From contig NZ_CP139575.1 of assembly GCF_034298135.1 (NCBI RefSeq), positions 1,612,001 through 1,676,000 on the forward strand: a DNA stretch of 64,000 nt. Reading direction: 5' to 3'. The notes beneath the pieces are model-generated. The model did no database searches and was not told the DNA's origin. It saw only the letters and a program-made list of their open reading frames with translations. Position numbers and translations under genes: made by a program. Positions 45,583 to 54,103 of the stretch are shown piece by piece (positions within the stretch are counted from its first letter, which is position 1; each line of letters starts with the position of its first letter). This DNA comes from Lactobacillus acidophilus. Its GTDB lineage: Bacteria; Bacillota; Bacilli; Lactobacillales; Lactobacillaceae.

Positions 45583-46155
45583 ATGACTAATCAAACAGCG
45601 CACCGCTGCCCATGGGGCAGTGTCGAAGACACAGAGATGCAAAACTACCATGACCACGAATGGGGGAAGCTCAATTTAGACGATCAATACTTATACGAAA
45701 TGTTAGTCCTCGAACTTTTCCAATCTGGACTCAGCTGGAGTACAATTTTACACAAACGAGAGAATTTTAGACATGCACTTAAAAACTTTGAGATAGAAAA
45801 AGTTGCACAGATGGACGAACATAATATTGATGAATTATTACTCGATAAGGGAATTATTCGAAATAAATTGAAAATAAATGCCGCAATAAAAAACGCACGA
45901 GCTATTTTAAAAATGAAAGAAGAATACGGCAGTTTTGCTAAATATTTACAAAACTTTATTCCCTCACCGATCATGCACCATCCAGAAACCGTTAGTGACG
46001 TTCCTGTTTCAAATGAGCTTTCTCAAAAAATATCTAAACAAATGAAGAAAGATGGCTTTTTCTTTGTAGGACCAGTGATAATCTATTCTTATTTGCAAGC
46101 TATTGGCTTAATTAATGATCATTTAGAAGACTGCGATTTCAAATACAGAGCATAA
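45583..46155 (+). CDS. tag: DNA-3-methyladenine glycosylase I
   Basis: Base-excision repair enzyme removing 3-methyladenine. 190 residues. Zinc-site residues: Cys9 in HRCPW, His in YHDHEWG, and the C-terminal H-x3-C of NDHLEDC. Typical LELFQSGLSWSTILHKRENFRHA and FVGPVIIYSYLQAIGLINDH. AAAGGAAG precedes the ATG. Monocistronic. Confidence 0.96.
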   Translation: MTNQTAHRCPWGSVEDTEMQNYHDHEWGKLNLDDQYLYEMLVLELFQSGLSWSTILHKRENFRHALKNFEIEKVAQMDEHNIDELLLDKGIIRNKLKINAAIKNARAILKMKEEYGSFAKYLQNFIPSPIMHHPETVSDVPVSNELSQKISKQMKKDGFFFVGPVIIYSYLQAIGLINDHLEDCDFKYRA

Positions 46156-46187
46156 AAATAAGCAAGGACAATGTCCTTGCTTATTTA
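46156..46187. terminator. Bidirectional terminator between tag and the phn operon
   Basis: Long stem AATAAGCAAGGACA/TGTCCTTGCTTATT; A/T runs on both sides. Serves convergent tag and phnE. Confidence 0.85.
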
Positions 46188-46202
46188 TTGGGAATTTAAA
46201 AA

Positions 46203-47015
46203 TTAAACTAACTTCTTACGGATCCAACCAGAAATCCAGTCAATAATTACTACCATAATGATGATACCAAGTAAGATAATACCTACTCGATCCCATTGAC
46301 GATATTGAAGTGCAATGATCAATGGGTAACCAATACCACCGGCACCTACCAAACCAAGGATAGATGCAGAACGGATTGAAACATCAAAACGATACAAAGT
46401 ATTTGAAATAAGTGCTGGCATTAAGTTAGGCATAGTTGAAAACATAATTACGTGGAACTTAGAGCCACCTGCAGCAACAACTGCTTCATTTGGTCCTTCT
46501 TCCAAGTTTTCAATTGCTTCTGAGAATAGCTTAGCAAGCATCCCCACTGAGTGGAAACCTAATGCCAATACACCGGCAGCAGAACCAGGTCCTACAGCTT
46601 TAATAAACATCAAAGCTAAAACAATTTCTGGGAATGATCTAATAATTGCCAAAACAATTTTACCGATTCTAGAAGTATACCAATGCTTATGCTTAGTATG
46701 AGCTGCCCAGAAAGCAAATGGCAATGAAATAATTGCAGAAATAAATGTACCTAAGAATGCGATACAAATAGTTTGCCACAACTGTGAAATAAGATCTTCA
46801 CCAGAGCCGTTATAAATATAACTCCAATCTGGATGGAAAATACCAGCGAAAATTGCTCCAGCAATTTGACCAGCAGTTGCCTTAATACCACCAAAATTAA
46901 TACCGGTAAATGACCAAATAATAATAACGATGGTACAAATTGCAACTAACCAATGAGTGACTTGCTTCTTACGGTCAACGGGTTTAGCAGGTAATTTTTT
47001 CATAGTTGTATTCAT
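46203..47015 (-). CDS. phnE: Phosphonate-type ABC transporter permease
   Basis: 270 residues, about six membrane helices. EAA-type coupling loop near EAIENLEEGPNEAVVAAGGSKFHV, which contacts PhnC. Last gene of the four-gene phnD-phnC-phnE-phnE set; ATG overlaps the previous stop by one base (TAATG). Together with the other permease it forms a heterodimeric channel for phosphonate, phosphite or a related phosphorus compound. No phosphonate-degrading genes are in the window, so the true substrate is open. Confidence 0.9.
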   Translation of the reverse strand: MNTTMKKLPAKPVDRKKQVTHWLVAICTIVIIIWSFTGINFGGIKATAGQIAGAIFAGIFHPDWSYIYNGSGEDLISQLWQTICIAFLGTFISAIISLPFAFWAAHTKHKHWYTSRIGKIVLAIIRSFPEIVLALMFIKAVGPGSAAGVLALGFHSVGMLAKLFSEAIENLEEGPNEAVVAAGGSKFHVIMFSTMPNLMPALISNTLYRFDVSIRSASILGLVGAGGIGYPLIIALQYRQWDRVGIILLGIIIMVVIIDWISGWIRKKLV

Positions 47016-47812
47016 TATTTCATTAATGCCTCCCGTGACTTAGATGATACATAGTCAATCAATACAACGACTACGATGATAACGATGATAATTGTACCGG
47101 TTTGGGCGTAATTGAAGACTTGCAAAGTTTGTTGCAAGTTAAGACCAATACCACCGGCACCGATATAACCAAGAACTGTTGATGCTCTTACATTGATTTC
47201 AAATGCATATAAAACATAGGAAATGAAGTAAGTCATAATCTGAGGCATAACTGCATAGTGAATAATTTGGAATTTATTTGCACCTACAGCAGTTAATGCT
47301 TCAATTGGACCTGGATCAATAGTTTCAATTGCTTCATAGAAAAGCTTTACAACCACACCAAAAGTAAATACAGCCAAGACCATAATACCGGCAACAGGAC
47401 CAATACCCACAATGGCAACAAAGATAGCACCAAGTAAAAGGTCAGGAATTGTTCTGATGATGTTCATTATAAATCTGAGCACACCAGTTACAGCCTTATT
47501 CTTAACAATATTACGAGCAATCAATAATGAATAAACAAAGGCAACTGCAGAACCGATTACTGTACCTAATACAGCCATCTTAATCGTTTCAATTAATTTG
47601 GGCCAGATAACACTCATGTAGCTCCAGTCTGGATGTGACATTTGAACAAAGATGTCCGCAAACTGATCCCAGTTTTCAAATAAAACACTGATATGAGTAT
47701 TAGTGACATTAATTGAAATGAATAATCCTGCAACCATAATGATTGTCCAAACTAAGTTCATAACTTTGAATTTACGCTTAGGCAAATGCATTAAATCTTG
47801 ATTTTCAGGCAT
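47015..47812 (-). CDS. phnE: Phosphonate-type ABC transporter permease
   Basis: 265 residues, homologous to the following permease (PDLLLGAIFVAIVGIGPVAGIMVLAVFTFG, coupling loop EAIETIDPGPIEALTAVGANKFQI, then RASTVLGYIGAGGIG). Overlaps both neighbours by one base. Half of the predicted channel. Confidence 0.9.
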   Translation of the reverse strand: MPENQDLMHLPKRKFKVMNLVWTIIMVAGLFISINVTNTHISVLFENWDQFADIFVQMSHPDWSYMSVIWPKLIETIKMAVLGTVIGSAVAFVYSLLIARNIVKNKAVTGVLRFIMNIIRTIPDLLLGAIFVAIVGIGPVAGIMVLAVFTFGVVVKLFYEAIETIDPGPIEALTAVGANKFQIIHYAVMPQIMTYFISYVLYAFEINVRASTVLGYIGAGGIGLNLQQTLQVFNYAQTGTIIIVIIVVVVLIDYVSSKSREALMK

Positions 47813-48585
47813 TATTCTGCCCCCTCATTACCGTCGCCACCGTTATAAATATCGGTAAATACTGACTTAGGAGTGTCTTCCATCTTACCATCGTAAACTA
47901 CTTGTCCTGCACGAATACCGATTACTCGCTTACCAAATTGTTGAGCAAGTTCGATACTGTGCAAGTTAGCAACTACAGTCATGCCATATTTTTCATTAAG
48001 CATCTTCAAGTCATTCATAACTCTAACTGAAGTCTGAGGATCAAGTGAAGCTGTTGGTTCATCAGCCAAAATGATCTTAGGATTTTGCATTAACACACGA
48101 GCAATGGCCACACGTTGTTGTTGACCTCCTGATAATTCATCTGCACGTGCGTATACCTTATCTGCCAAATCAACTTTTTGAAGTGCTTCATAAGCTTTTT
48201 GCTTATCTTCTTTGGTAAACAAGTTAAAAGTAGTCTTCCAAGTTGGGTAATAAGCAACTCTACCTACTAAAACGTTACGTAATACGCTAGAGCGCTTAAC
48301 TAAGTTAAAGTTTTGGAAAATCATTCCAATATCACGACGTAATTCGCGCAAATTTTTACCCTTAGCGTTTGTAATTGACTTACCATCAATTAAAATATCG
48401 CCTGAAGAAATATCATGTAGACGATTAATTGAACGAAGTAAAGTTGACTTCCCCGCACCAGACAAACCAACTACTACTACGAATTCGCCTTTATTAATTT
48501 TTAAGTTGATGTCTTTTAAGCCGACAGTTCCATTGTCATAAATCTTAGAAACATCTTTTAATTGGATCATTGGCTTATCTGCCAT
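47812..48585 (-). CDS. phnC: Phosphonate-type ABC transporter ATP-binding protein
   Basis: 257 residues. Walker [10 protein letters not shown], signature [15 protein letters not shown], Walker [12 protein letters not shown], switch His in [10 protein letters not shown]. Closely matches PhnC proteins ([22 protein letters not shown]). Energises uptake through the two permeases. Starts 25 bases after phnD. Confidence 0.94.
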   Translation of the reverse strand: MADKPMIQLKDVSKIYDNGTVGLKDINLKINKGEFVVVVGLSGAGKSTLLRSINRLHDISSGDILIDGKSITNAKGKNLRELRRDIGMIFQNFNLVKRSSVLRNVLVGRVAYYPTWKTTFNLFTKEDKQKAYEALQKVDLADKVYARADELSGGQQQRVAIARVLMQNPKIILADEPTASLDPQTSVRVMNDLKMLNEKYGMTVVANLHSIELAQQFGKRVIGIRAGQVVYDGKMEDTPKSVFTDIYNGGDGNEGAE

Positions 48586-48610
48586 TTAATCGTTAACTCC
48601 CTTGATAAAA

Positions 48611-49540
48611 TTATTTTTTGTTTGATTCAACAATCTTGTCATACTTACGGATAATGTTGAAGTCACTATCCTTTGCGTAGTCATAACCTTCGTGACTATA
48701 TACGCTTTCGATAATCTTCTTACCTTCCTTTGACTTACCTACAGAAATGAATGCCTTAGCAAGCTTCTTACGGAATGACTTAGACATGCTTGGAATTACT
48801 GAGATAGTATCGTTAGGAATTGGCTTAGTAAAGTAAATAGGAACAACTTGACTCATGATCTTTGGGTTGTCCTTTAAAACAGTGTTACGAGCATCTTCAA
48901 ATACAAATGCAGCATCAGTATCACCATTTAAAACATTCAATACAGCTTGATCGTGACCAGTTACAGTAACCAACTTACAATCCTTAGTTACGTCCAAACC
49001 TTTTTCCTTAAGTTCAGCAACTGGGAATACGTATCCAGCAGTTGAAGTTGGGTTTTGAACTGAAATTGACTTACCCTTTAAATCTTTCCAGTTCTTGATC
49101 TTTGAACCCTTCTTAACAAGGATTTCTGCACGATAGTTCTTAACTAATTGATTAGTTGCTTTACCACCTGGTTGCTTAACACCGTAACGTTCAGCTTGTA
49201 AAAGCAAATCAGCTGCACCTTGCTTGTGAGCTAAAACGTAACCATCTGGTGGAAGGAAACCTACATCAACTTTCTTTGACTTCATAGCTTCTACAACAGT
49301 GTTGTAGTCAGTTGACATAGATACGTGAACTGGGATACCCAGTCTCTTTGAAAGCATCTTTTCAAGAGGCTTAGCACGGGCTTGCAACTTAGTTGCAGCC
49401 TGACTTGGTACAAATTGAATATTCAATGACTTTGGAGTGTAGTTTTCCTTTGAACTACTACTCTTATTTGAACAAGCTGTTGCAACTACTGCTACAAGAA
49501 GTGCAACTACTGCTACCAAGATTTTTCTAAATCTTTTCAT
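48611..49540 (-). CDS. phnD: Phosphonate-type ABC transporter substrate-binding lipoprotein
   Basis: 309 residues with lipobox VVATAC (Cys23). The mature part matches the PhnD/phosphite-binding family: LNIQFVPSQAATKLQARAKPL, VGFLPPDGYVLAHKQGAADLLLQ, SISVQNPTSTAGYVFP. Ligand residues cannot be assigned with certainty. ATG 49540 follows GGAGG at a good distance; the ATG at 49552 is too near the ribosome site. First gene of the transporter operon, downstream of a short leader gene and terminator. Confidence 0.92.
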   Translation of the reverse strand: MKRFRKILVAVVALLVAVVATACSNKSSSSKENYTPKSLNIQFVPSQAATKLQARAKPLEKMLSKRLGIPVHVSMSTDYNTVVEAMKSKKVDVGFLPPDGYVLAHKQGAADLLLQAERYGVKQPGGKATNQLVKNYRAEILVKKGSKIKNWKDLKGKSISVQNPTSTAGYVFPVAELKEKGLDVTKDCKLVTVTGHDQAVLNVLNGDTDAAFVFEDARNTVLKDNPKIMSQVVPIYFTKPIPNDTISVIPSMSKSFRKKLAKAFISVGKSKEGKKIIESVYSHEGYDYAKDSDFNIIRKYDKIVESNKK

Positions 49541-49589
49541 TATGTCCTCCATAAAACATAAAATAGTGATAAAACAAACTATTCGCCCA

Positions 49590-49636
49590 CAAAAAAGGCT
49601 TAATTACGGGTCGTCAAAAACGATCAGTAATTAAGC
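49590..49636 (-). terminator. Terminator between the leader gene and phnD
   Basis: Twelve-base-pair stem AGGCTTAATTAC/GTAATTAAGCCT with T6 on the minus strand. It includes the stop codon of the leader gene in its 5' arm, so ribosome position at that stop could influence it. Confidence 0.8.
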
Positions 49637-49747
49637 CTGCTTGTTAACGATATTATTAATCAAACGAACAGAAAAAACGTCCTCACGAGTGGAAGACTTG
49701 CCCAAAACAATAAATTTTTCATTAAAACCTTTAAATTGCTTAAGCAC
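49631..49747 (-). CDS. Short leader protein upstream of phnD (38 residues)
   Basis: From a GTG at 49747 (or GTG 49756) the frame reads MLKQFKGFNEKFIVLGKS, then SSTREDVFSVRLINNIVNKQ and ends in Ala. AAGGGA lies ten bases before the GTG. The sequence has balanced, protein-like composition and stops within the terminator stem. It lies behind a promoter-like pair and just before the phn operon, so it may be an independent small protein or a regulatory leader. An overlapping 68-codon frame is less protein-like. Confidence 0.45.
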   Translation of the reverse strand: MLKQFKGFNEKFIVLGKSSTREDVFSVRLINNIVNKQA

Positions 49748-49787
49748 TTCTCCCACTTCCCTTCACGCTTTACGTTCATTTTATAAA

Positions 49788-49817
49788 ATAATACCAAAAG
49801 CATTCGTATTCTATCAA
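49788..49817 (-). promoter_or_regulatory. Promoter of the leader gene and phn operon
   Basis: TTGATA (49812-49817), 18 bases, TATTAT (49788-49793) on the minus strand. Confidence 0.5.
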
Positions 49818-49884
49818 GGGATTTTGTAATTTTTTCATAAAAAATCACCAAGTGAAGCAAAATCACTTGGTGATTAACATATGA

Positions 49885-50370
49885 TTAACCTTTTTTCACA
49901 CTTGGCTTAACAGGGCTATTATCCATATCTGTTTTAACAATTAAAACATCAGCTAAAGCATGTTGATTTACATATTCAGTAACTGAACCCATAAGCATTC
50001 TTTCAACGGCATTAAGACCTGTTGCTCCCATAACGATTAAGTTGTTATGGTGATCTTTGATGAAGTCATAAGAAATAATTCGCTTAGGGCTACCGTAACG
50101 AATGTGATAATCAATATCATCAAAGTTAAAATTATCGTGTGCCCATTTCTTTAAGCTCTTCAAATATTCCTCAGAGTCTTGAGTCATTTGATAAATGGTA
50201 TCACCAGAAATTAATGTATCTTGCATTTCACCCATAAATTGACGAGTATCAACAACATTCAATACATCAACATGTGCGCCATCTCTTAAACCTACACGAA
50301 CAGCTTTATCAAAAGCTCTTTCAGCTGATTCTGAACCATCTACTGGAACTAAAATACTTTCTTTTACCAC
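49885..50370 (-). CDS. Universal stress protein (UspA family)
   Basis: 161 residues. Starts at a GTG after AGGAGATGATAAAAC. Typical SILVPVDGSESAERAFDKA at the N-terminus and the ATP-binding GATGLNAVERMLMGSVTEYVNQHA near the end (G-x2-G-x9-G(S/T)). Cytoplasmic stress-response nucleotide-binding protein. Own transcript. Confidence 0.92.
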   Translation of the reverse strand: MVKESILVPVDGSESAERAFDKAVRVGLRDGAHVDVLNVVDTRQFMGEMQDTLISGDTIYQMTQDSEEYLKSLKKWAHDNFNFDDIDYHIRYGSPKRIISYDFIKDHHNNLIVMGATGLNAVERMLMGSVTEYVNQHALADVLIVKTDMDNSPVKPSVKKG

Positions 50371-50519
50371 GTTTTATCATCTCCTATTAAATTGCACTAA
50401 TACTTAATTCTTATTTTAACATAATTTTGTAAGCCGTTACTTCCTTAAATAATTGTTTGCTTTGGTTTTTGTTGTTAGAATATTTTTGATAGTAATAAAT
50501 AAAGAAAGGGGAGAATTTT

Positions 50520-51323
50520 TTGACTAAAAAATTAACCAACCAATTAATTGACGTAACTAGTGGACGTAACTTCCGCGAACTTGGAGGATATGAAACCAAC
50601 TCTGGCAAAAAGATCAAAATGCACAAATTACTTAGAACCGGTAATTTAGCTGATCTTTCACCTTTTGATAAACAATTTTTAACTGATTACGGTGTAAAAT
50701 ACGACGTTGACTTCAGAAGTAAAGAAGAAGTCGAAAGACAACCTGATCGTGTTCCAGATGGCGTTGAATATATTTATGATCCTGTCTTCAGTGAAGACTT
50801 AACTAATTCATCAAAAAGTATCAATGATTTAAATACACAAGCTAGCGATGATGCGGACTTCGGCTTTAACCATATGCATTACGCTTACGAAGACATGATC
50901 GAAAGTGAATCTGCACAAAAAGCATACCGCAAGTTCTTCGATGTATTGCTTAAAAATGATGTCGAAGGTGAAAGCGTAATTTTCCACTGCACCGCTGGTA
51001 AAGACAGAACCGGATTCGGTGCACTTCTCATCCTTAGCGCATTGGGTGTTCCATTTAACACAATTAAAAAAGATTATCTTTTAACTAATATTACTACTAA
51101 AGAATTTGTCGAAAGCATGGTTGAACATGCACGTCAAAATGGCCGTAACGAAAATGTGCTTCAATCAATCCGTGATATTCAAAGCGTTCGCGCTGAATAC
51201 ATTGACCACGCAGTAAAGATTATCAATGATGATTACGGCAGTATCCATAATTATTTACGTGATATGATGAAGCTTTCAAGTGCCGATATCATGAAATTAC
51301 GTAATATTTACCTTGAAGACTAA
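50520..51323 (+). CDS. Tyrosine-protein phosphatase (Y_phosphatase3 family)
   Basis: 267 residues, starting at TTG 50520 after AAAGGGGAG. The P-loop C-x5-R is in FHCTAGKDRTGFG (Cys about 160). N-terminal GRNFRELGGYETNSGKKIKMHKLLRTGNLADL is the family hallmark. Similar enzymes (LipA/IphP-like) dephosphorylate phosphotyrosine and sometimes phosphoinositides. No signal peptide, so it acts in the cytosol, perhaps on polysaccharide-regulating tyrosine kinases. Confidence 0.9.
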   Translation: MTKKLTNQLIDVTSGRNFRELGGYETNSGKKIKMHKLLRTGNLADLSPFDKQFLTDYGVKYDVDFRSKEEVERQPDRVPDGVEYIYDPVFSEDLTNSSKSINDLNTQASDDADFGFNHMHYAYEDMIESESAQKAYRKFFDVLLKNDVEGESVIFHCTAGKDRTGFGALLILSALGVPFNTIKKDYLLTNITTKEFVESMVEHARQNGRNENVLQSIRDIQSVRAEYIDHAVKIINDDYGSIHNYLRDMMKLSSADIMKLRNIYLED

Positions 51324-51343
51324 TAATAGTCTTCTTTTTTATT

Positions 51344-51832
51344 TTATTTAACAAATTTTTGTTCTAAAAATTCATATATTGCTTCGGAATTCGTAAAGTT
51401 AAATACTTCTCGTAATTCATTTGCTGGCGTGTTAGCTAAAAAGCGCATTACACTAGCCAATAAACTAGCCTGCCCATCTGGATTATTGCCCAAAAGCATA
51501 AATAAAAATTTCACTTCTAGTATTTCATCTGGTTTGATCATATTATGAAAAATAACCGGATTTTTTAATGCAACCGGAACAATAAGACGAGTATTCACAA
51601 ATTCACCTTCTGTATGAGGAATCGCAATATTAGGGATATCTTTACCTAAGGTATCAGTATCTAATCCTGTTGGAAAGTTATGCTCTCTTTCAATAATGTG
51701 GGATAAGAAATCACCTTTTACATATCCTAGTTCAAGCAATTTATCATAAATCACTTTAAGAACTTGATCTTGGTCAAATTGATCTACTACAAACACAGCA
51801 TCAGGCACAAAAAATTTTTTTGAATTAGTCAT
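51344..51832 (-). CDS. Lone PTS EIIA protein, fructose/galactitol type
   Basis: 162 residues. Type-2 EIIA fold with the phosphorylated His in NIAIPHTEGEF. Probable GatA/PTS-EIIA_2 relative. No EIIB or EIIC gene is adjacent, so it either serves a distant permease or has a regulatory role as in PtsN. The 3' end is convergent with the phosphatase gene, only 20 bases apart. Confidence 0.85.
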   Translation of the reverse strand: MTNSKKFFVPDAVFVVDQFDQDQVLKVIYDKLLELGYVKGDFLSHIIEREHNFPTGLDTDTLGKDIPNIAIPHTEGEFVNTRLIVPVALKNPVIFHNMIKPDEILEVKFLFMLLGNNPDGQASLLASVMRFLANTPANELREVFNFTNSEAIYEFLEQKFVK

Positions 51833-51944
51833 TGGATTTTCCTCTCTAATGTGGAATTAACATTTTCACCATAAGTTAACAAGACGTTTTTTTCAACCCA
51901 AAAGATGTTAAAGTTAAACTAAATGATTTTTTAAAGGGAGAAAA

Positions 51945-52424
51945 ATGATGGCAAAAACAAAAACTTTATATTTTGGCGCTGGTTGGTTTAATGAAAAGCA
52001 AAATAAGGCTTATAAAGCAGCTATGGAAGCTTTAAAACAAAACCCTACTGTTGATTTGGAAAATAGTTATGTTCCACTTGAAAATCAATATAAAGATATT
52101 CGTGTTGATGAACATCCTGAATACTTACACGATATTGAATGGGCATCTGCTACTTATCACAACGACTTAATTGGTATCAAATCTTCAGATATTATGTTAG
52201 GGGTTTACTTACCTGAAGAAGAAGATGTTGGTCTTGGTATGGAACTTGGCTACGCATTATCACAAGGCAAATATATCTTACTCGTTATTCCTGATGAAGA
52301 TTACGGTAAGCCTATCAACTTGATGAGTTGGGGTGTATGTGATAACGCTATTAAGATCAGCGAATTGAAGGACTTCGACTTCAATAAGCCACGCTTTAAC
52401 TTCTATGATGGCGCTGTATATTAA
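51945..52424 (+). CDS. Nucleoside 2-deoxyribosyltransferase
   Basis: Moves deoxyribose between bases in the salvage pathway important for lactobacilli. 159 residues. Matches the family: TLYFGAGWFNEKQNKAYKAA, and the catalytic Glu in GLGMELGYALSQGKYILLV. Ends in YDGAVY, a typical C-terminus that completes the neighbouring active site in the hexamer. GGGAGAAAA precedes ATG 51945; ATG 51948 is equally possible. Confidence 0.93.
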   Translation: MMAKTKTLYFGAGWFNEKQNKAYKAAMEALKQNPTVDLENSYVPLENQYKDIRVDEHPEYLHDIEWASATYHNDLIGIKSSDIMLGVYLPEEEDVGLGMELGYALSQGKYILLVIPDEDYGKPINLMSWGVCDNAIKISELKDFDFNKPRFNFYDGAVY

Positions 52425-52436
52425 AAAATAGAACCA

Positions 52437-52482
52437 AAAAAATGACCCTTCGCAGTATATAAATTGCGAAGGGTCATTTTTT
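52437..52482. terminator. Strong bidirectional terminator
   Basis: Sixteen-base-pair perfect stem AAAATGACCCTTCGCA/TGCGAAGGGTCATTTT. Serves the deoxyribosyltransferase on the plus strand and the candidate RNA on the minus strand. Confidence 0.9.
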
Positions 52483-52700
52483 AATAGAATTTATCATGTA
52501 TAAATATCTTTCTATATACATACTATTGATAATATTTTCTTCAAATGACTATCATGTATTCTTATTTCATACCCACTTCACAAGGTCCGGGCCACTTATA
52601 TTAAATATTTAGTCATTTGGTGAAACCATATTACTGGTTCAATTTACGATGCCCATTGGTATCACAAACCTTTCATCTAGTAATATTTTTCTTTACACAA
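52437..52700 (-). ncRNA. Candidate structured noncoding RNA with a cre site at its promoter
   Basis: The region has no open frame on either strand. On the minus strand a TTTTAC, 17 bases, TATATT pair (TATATT at about 52704-52709) is followed by small hairpins (AACCA..TGGTT), then a perfect 10-bp stem CAAATGACTA/TAGTCATTTG (52610-52619 with 52542-52551) enclosing 58 bases with a GGCCCGGACC core, and the strong terminator. A cre-like site overlaps the promoter region. These point to a 230-260-nt regulated RNA. Family not recognised. Confidence 0.45.
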
Positions 52701-52726
52701 ATAATATACCACAATTTTGCTAAAAG

Positions 52727-52740
52727 TAAAAGCGCTTACA
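52727..52740. promoter_or_regulatory. cre-like site (CcpA operator)
   Basis: TGTAAGCGCTTTTA on the minus strand fits TGWNANCGNTNWCA at all but one position, with the AGCGCT core. It lies just upstream of a minus-strand promoter and not at the start of any protein gene. Confidence 0.6.
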
Positions 52741-52755
52741 TAAAATTATAATAAA

Positions 52756-52788
52756 AAATACCGTTACTTTTTTAACGGTATTTTTTAT
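52756..52788. terminator. Terminator after nagA
   Basis: AATACCGTTA/TAACGGTATT stem flanked by A and T runs, six bases past the nagA stop. Confidence 0.85.
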
Positions 52789-52793
52789 CATCA

Positions 52794-53948
52794 TTAAGCT
52801 TTGTATCTTGATTCACCATTCATGTAAGTCTCACTAAGCGTCATATCTGGATTCAAGATTAAGAAATCAGCATCCTTGTCAGGTGCAATAGTACCGCACT
52901 TATTCAAAATATGAGCACTCTTAGCAGGAACGTAACTAGCCATCAGCACAGCTTTTTCTGGAGTTACAATATTCCAATCAACAACATTCTTAATTGCTTG
53001 TTTTAATTGCAAAATTGAACCTGCTAAATTATCGCCATCCTTAAGGCGAGCCATACCATCTTTTACATAAACTGGAAGTTCCCCTAACATGTAGTCGCCG
53101 TCTGGCATCATCCCGGCTTCCATACAGTCAGTAATCAAAGCAATGTGCTCTGGACCAACTGCATTAATTAATGCTTTAGCCATTGATGGTTGAACGTGGT
53201 GGCCGTCACAAATTAATTCATCAGTTACATTATTCAAGGCCATTGCAGCATTTGAAATTGATGGCGTATGATGACTTGGATCTGGCATCCCGTTAAAAGT
53301 ATGCGTAAACATCGTTGCACCTGCTTCAACACCTTCGACAGCTTCTTCAAAAGTGGCACTTGAGTGACCCAATGCAATAACTACGCCTTCTTTTACAGCT
53401 TCACGAATAAATTCTTTAGAACCTTTTCTTTCAGGTGCCATAGAAATCTTGCAAAGCATGCCATTCGAAACATCACGCCATTTGTTAAAGACATTAATAT
53501 CCGGATCCATCATATATTTAGGATTTTCAGCACCGGCATGCTCTTCAGTAAAGAATGGGCCTTCAAAGTGAATTCCTTGAATTTTTGCCCCAGTTTCTTG
53601 ACCTTGGTGATCTGCAAACATCTTACAAATTCTAGTTAAAGTATCACTATCAGCCGTAATTGTAGTTGGAAGCCATGAAGTTACACCTGCACTAAGCAAA
53701 CCTTGAGAAATTTTATCGATTCCTTCCCAGTCACTCTTCATTACATCTTCACGAAGAGAGCCATGAATATGCGTATCAACTAAGCCTGGTGCAACCCACT
53801 TACCTTTGTAGTCGAGGATTTTTCCTTCTGGCTTTTTAGTTTCAGGATAGAAAAAGCCAAATTTACCATCATCTTGAACTTCAAGATAGCCCCCATTTTC
53901 AGTTCTATTTTCTAGGAAAAATTTATCTGCATGAATGTAATAAGTCAT
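52794..53948 (-). CDS. nagA: N-acetylglucosamine-6-phosphate deacetylase
   Basis: Amidohydrolase converting GlcNAc-6-P to GlcN-6-P, feeding wall synthesis or glycolysis. 384 residues. Metal and substrate residues: VDTHIHGSL, GIHFEGPFF, ALGHSSATF, FTHTFNGMPDPSHH, ICDGHHVQP, LITDCMEAGM (catalytic Asp). Typical end DADFLILNPDM. It acts downstream of the cell-wall hydrolases in amino-sugar recycling. Monocistronic. Confidence 0.96.
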   Translation of the reverse strand: MTYYIHADKFFLENRTENGGYLEVQDDGKFGFFYPETKKPEGKILDYKGKWVAPGLVDTHIHGSLREDVMKSDWEGIDKISQGLLSAGVTSWLPTTITADSDTLTRICKMFADHQGQETGAKIQGIHFEGPFFTEEHAGAENPKYMMDPDINVFNKWRDVSNGMLCKISMAPERKGSKEFIREAVKEGVVIALGHSSATFEEAVEGVEAGATMFTHTFNGMPDPSHHTPSISNAAMALNNVTDELICDGHHVQPSMAKALINAVGPEHIALITDCMEAGMMPDGDYMLGELPVYVKDGMARLKDGDNLAGSILQLKQAIKNVVDWNIVTPEKAVLMASYVPAKSAHILNKCGTIAPDKDADFLILNPDMTLSETYMNGESRYKA

Positions 53949-54103
53949 AATTTTTCTTCTCTCTTTTTTAATAAAAATTCACTTTCAATATTATCATTAT
54001 AGCTAATAAAATTGGTCAATACCAGTTTAAATATATTTGCTCAAAAAGTTTTCATTTTTTCGCTATAATAGATGTTAACAAGTTTAATTAGGAAGAAAGC
54101 AAT

